Shown here piece by piece: positions 63,416 through 64,000 of a stretch of 64,000 bases of DNA (its first letter is position 1; each line of letters opens with the position of its first letter). Where the stretch lies: positions 2,775,501 to 2,839,500 of the forward strand of contig NZ_JAPDUW010000001.1 of the NCBI RefSeq assembly GCF_026015295.1, in the 5' to 3' direction. This DNA comes from Segatella copri. GTDB lineage: Bacteria > Bacteroidota > Bacteroidia > Bacteroidales > Bacteroidaceae. The position numbers and the translations under genes are program-made. The notes under the pieces are model-generated. The model made no database searches, had not been told where the DNA came from, and worked only from the letters and a program-made list of their open reading frames with translations.

Positions 63416-63625
63416 GAAATCTCTCTATAGATATAAATATATAAGGAGGAAGTTTTCTACATACTAAGGTAATTAGATTGTAAAAGGTCAACAACATAAG
63501 TTGTCAGAACGAATAAGCTCTTAGAAAAAGTAAATGATAATAATTAGGTACAATCCTATCAGGGAGGAGTCTGATGGAAATGTACAAGATGGGAGGCTCT
63601 TGCAGAGATGCGAAGGGCCTTTTTT
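63416..63625 (+). ncRNA. Candidate structured RNA or long 3' UTR ending in a terminator
   Basis: Downstream of the small peptide gene and ending at the terminator. Visible structure near the 3' end: ATCAG..CTGAT (a 5-bp hairpin around GGAGGAGT) nested in a GTAC..GTAC pair. It could be the functional part of the transcript or just a 3' UTR. I do not recognise a known RNA family. Confidence 0.35.
63595..63625 (+). terminator. Rho-independent terminator of the small peptide unit
   Basis: Stem GGCTCTT paired with AAGGGCC (one G-T pair) around an 11-nt loop, followed by six T. Confidence 0.8.
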
Positions 63626-63746
63626 CGTATCCTGCCCTACGCTATCCTTACTATAAAAACACTAAAGAACCCAGCTTTTTACACCTTATTATATATATAA
63701 GTAAGAAAAAGCGTCGATAATTCTTTCTTATCTCCAACATTTTTTG

Positions 63747-63754
63747 TAATTTTG
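63747..63754 (+). promoter_or_regulatory. Promoter -7 box of metG
   Basis: TAATTTTG, 30 bp before the metG start. Confidence 0.55.
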
Positions 63755-63784
63755 CAGCCAAATAACAAAAATATATTAGCTAAT

Positions 63785-64000
63785 ATGGAACAAAAGAACT
63801 TTAAACGTACTACCGTGACTGCGGCTTTGCCTTATGCCAACGGTGGTGTGCACATCGGTCACCTGGCAGGTGTATACGTGCCAGCCGATATCTATGTTCG
63901 CTATCTCCGCCTCAAGAAGCAAGATGTTGTCTTCATCGGCGGTAGCGATGAGCATGGTGTACCTGTTACTATCCGTGCCAAGAAAGAGGGAATTACCGTA
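63785..64000 (+). CDS. metG: Methionine-tRNA ligase, N-terminal part
   Basis: Only the first 72 codons lie in the window; the gene runs off the end. [18 protein letters not shown] contains the HIGH nucleotide-binding motif, and [22 protein letters not shown] is the MetRS continuation. It charges tRNA-Met. It has its own promoter after the terminator of the preceding unit. Confidence 0.95.
   Translation, partial: MEQKNFKRTTVTAALPYANGGVHIGHLAGVYVPADIYVRYLRLKKQDVVFIGGSDEHGVPVTIRAKKEGITV

Noticed and set aside
63416..63625. Riboswitch for metG or the peptide gene
   Set aside because: No conserved riboswitch core that I know is visible, and metG has its own promoter after the terminator.
63574..63720. 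48-codon frame with a good Shine-Dalgarno (GGGAGGAG) before its ATG
   Set aside because: It runs straight through a clear terminator, and strong SD sequences are not used as a rule in Bacteroidota; probably coincidence within a structured RNA.

Overview
This window is a chromosomal segment from a member of the Bacteroidales, most likely Prevotellaceae (Prevotella/Segatella). The evidence is a SusC/SusD locus with a hybrid two-component regulator, an ECF sigma/anti-sigma/TonB-receptor module, many promoters with the Bacteroidota -7 box TAnnTTTG (often with TTTG about 19-20 bp upstream), almost no Shine-Dalgarno sequences, and a VapE/BT4734-type gene. The species call is inference; no rRNA is present.

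Layout. 0.1-13.3 kb: a polysaccharide-utilisation locus with three tandem CE1-type esterases (one frameshifted), SusD and SusC on the minus strand, and a divergent hybrid two-component sensor (HTCS) broken by one extra base at a run of eight G. 13.4-14.6 kb: RidA and an orphan FecE-like ABC ATPase. 14.6-19.5 kb: an accessory island made of a degenerate 22-bp array, a VapE-type helicase cassette bracketed by mirror-image iteron arms, and an AAA ATPase behind four iterons spaced exactly 33 bp. 19.5-31 kb: a LytTR/TPR-kinase pair, RluA-type pseudouridine synthase, AspT/YidE-type transporter, PfkB kinase, SF1 helicase and MATE pump. 31-35 kb: ECF sigma, anti-sigma and outer-membrane receptor. 36-39.5 kb: two related gene-less inverted-repeat modules, then a His/Cys-rich small protein and a metal-type TonB receptor.

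39.7-49.2 kb is a coherent efflux circuit. A sigma-54-dependent response regulator and its kinase are followed by a Fic protein and an opposing MacB-like ATPase/FtsX/HlyD/TolC operon. The operon carries a canonical sigma-54 promoter, and a 15-bp palindrome in front of it recurs in front of the regulator gene. 49.3-53.1 kb is a second accessory stretch: a 278-bp gene-less inverted repeat, another 22-bp array, and an AAA ATPase gene split at codon 11 by an IS3 element with a 3-bp target duplication. 53.4-64 kb is mostly housekeeping: ribD, prmC, recX, comF, pyrE, argH, tRNA-Gly, tRNA-Leu, a DUF4369-like lipoprotein, a YifB/ComM ATPase, a small membrane-peptide transcription unit and the start of metG.

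The most unusual theme is a recurring architecture of private iterons in mirror-symmetric arms, with genes (VapE cassette) or without (36.2-36.7 and 49.3-49.6 kb), and twice next to 22-bp-period arrays. Two AAA ATPase genes each have their own tandem iterons across the promoter. Whether these are replicon-like mobile cassettes, autoregulatory sites or relics cannot be settled from sequence alone.
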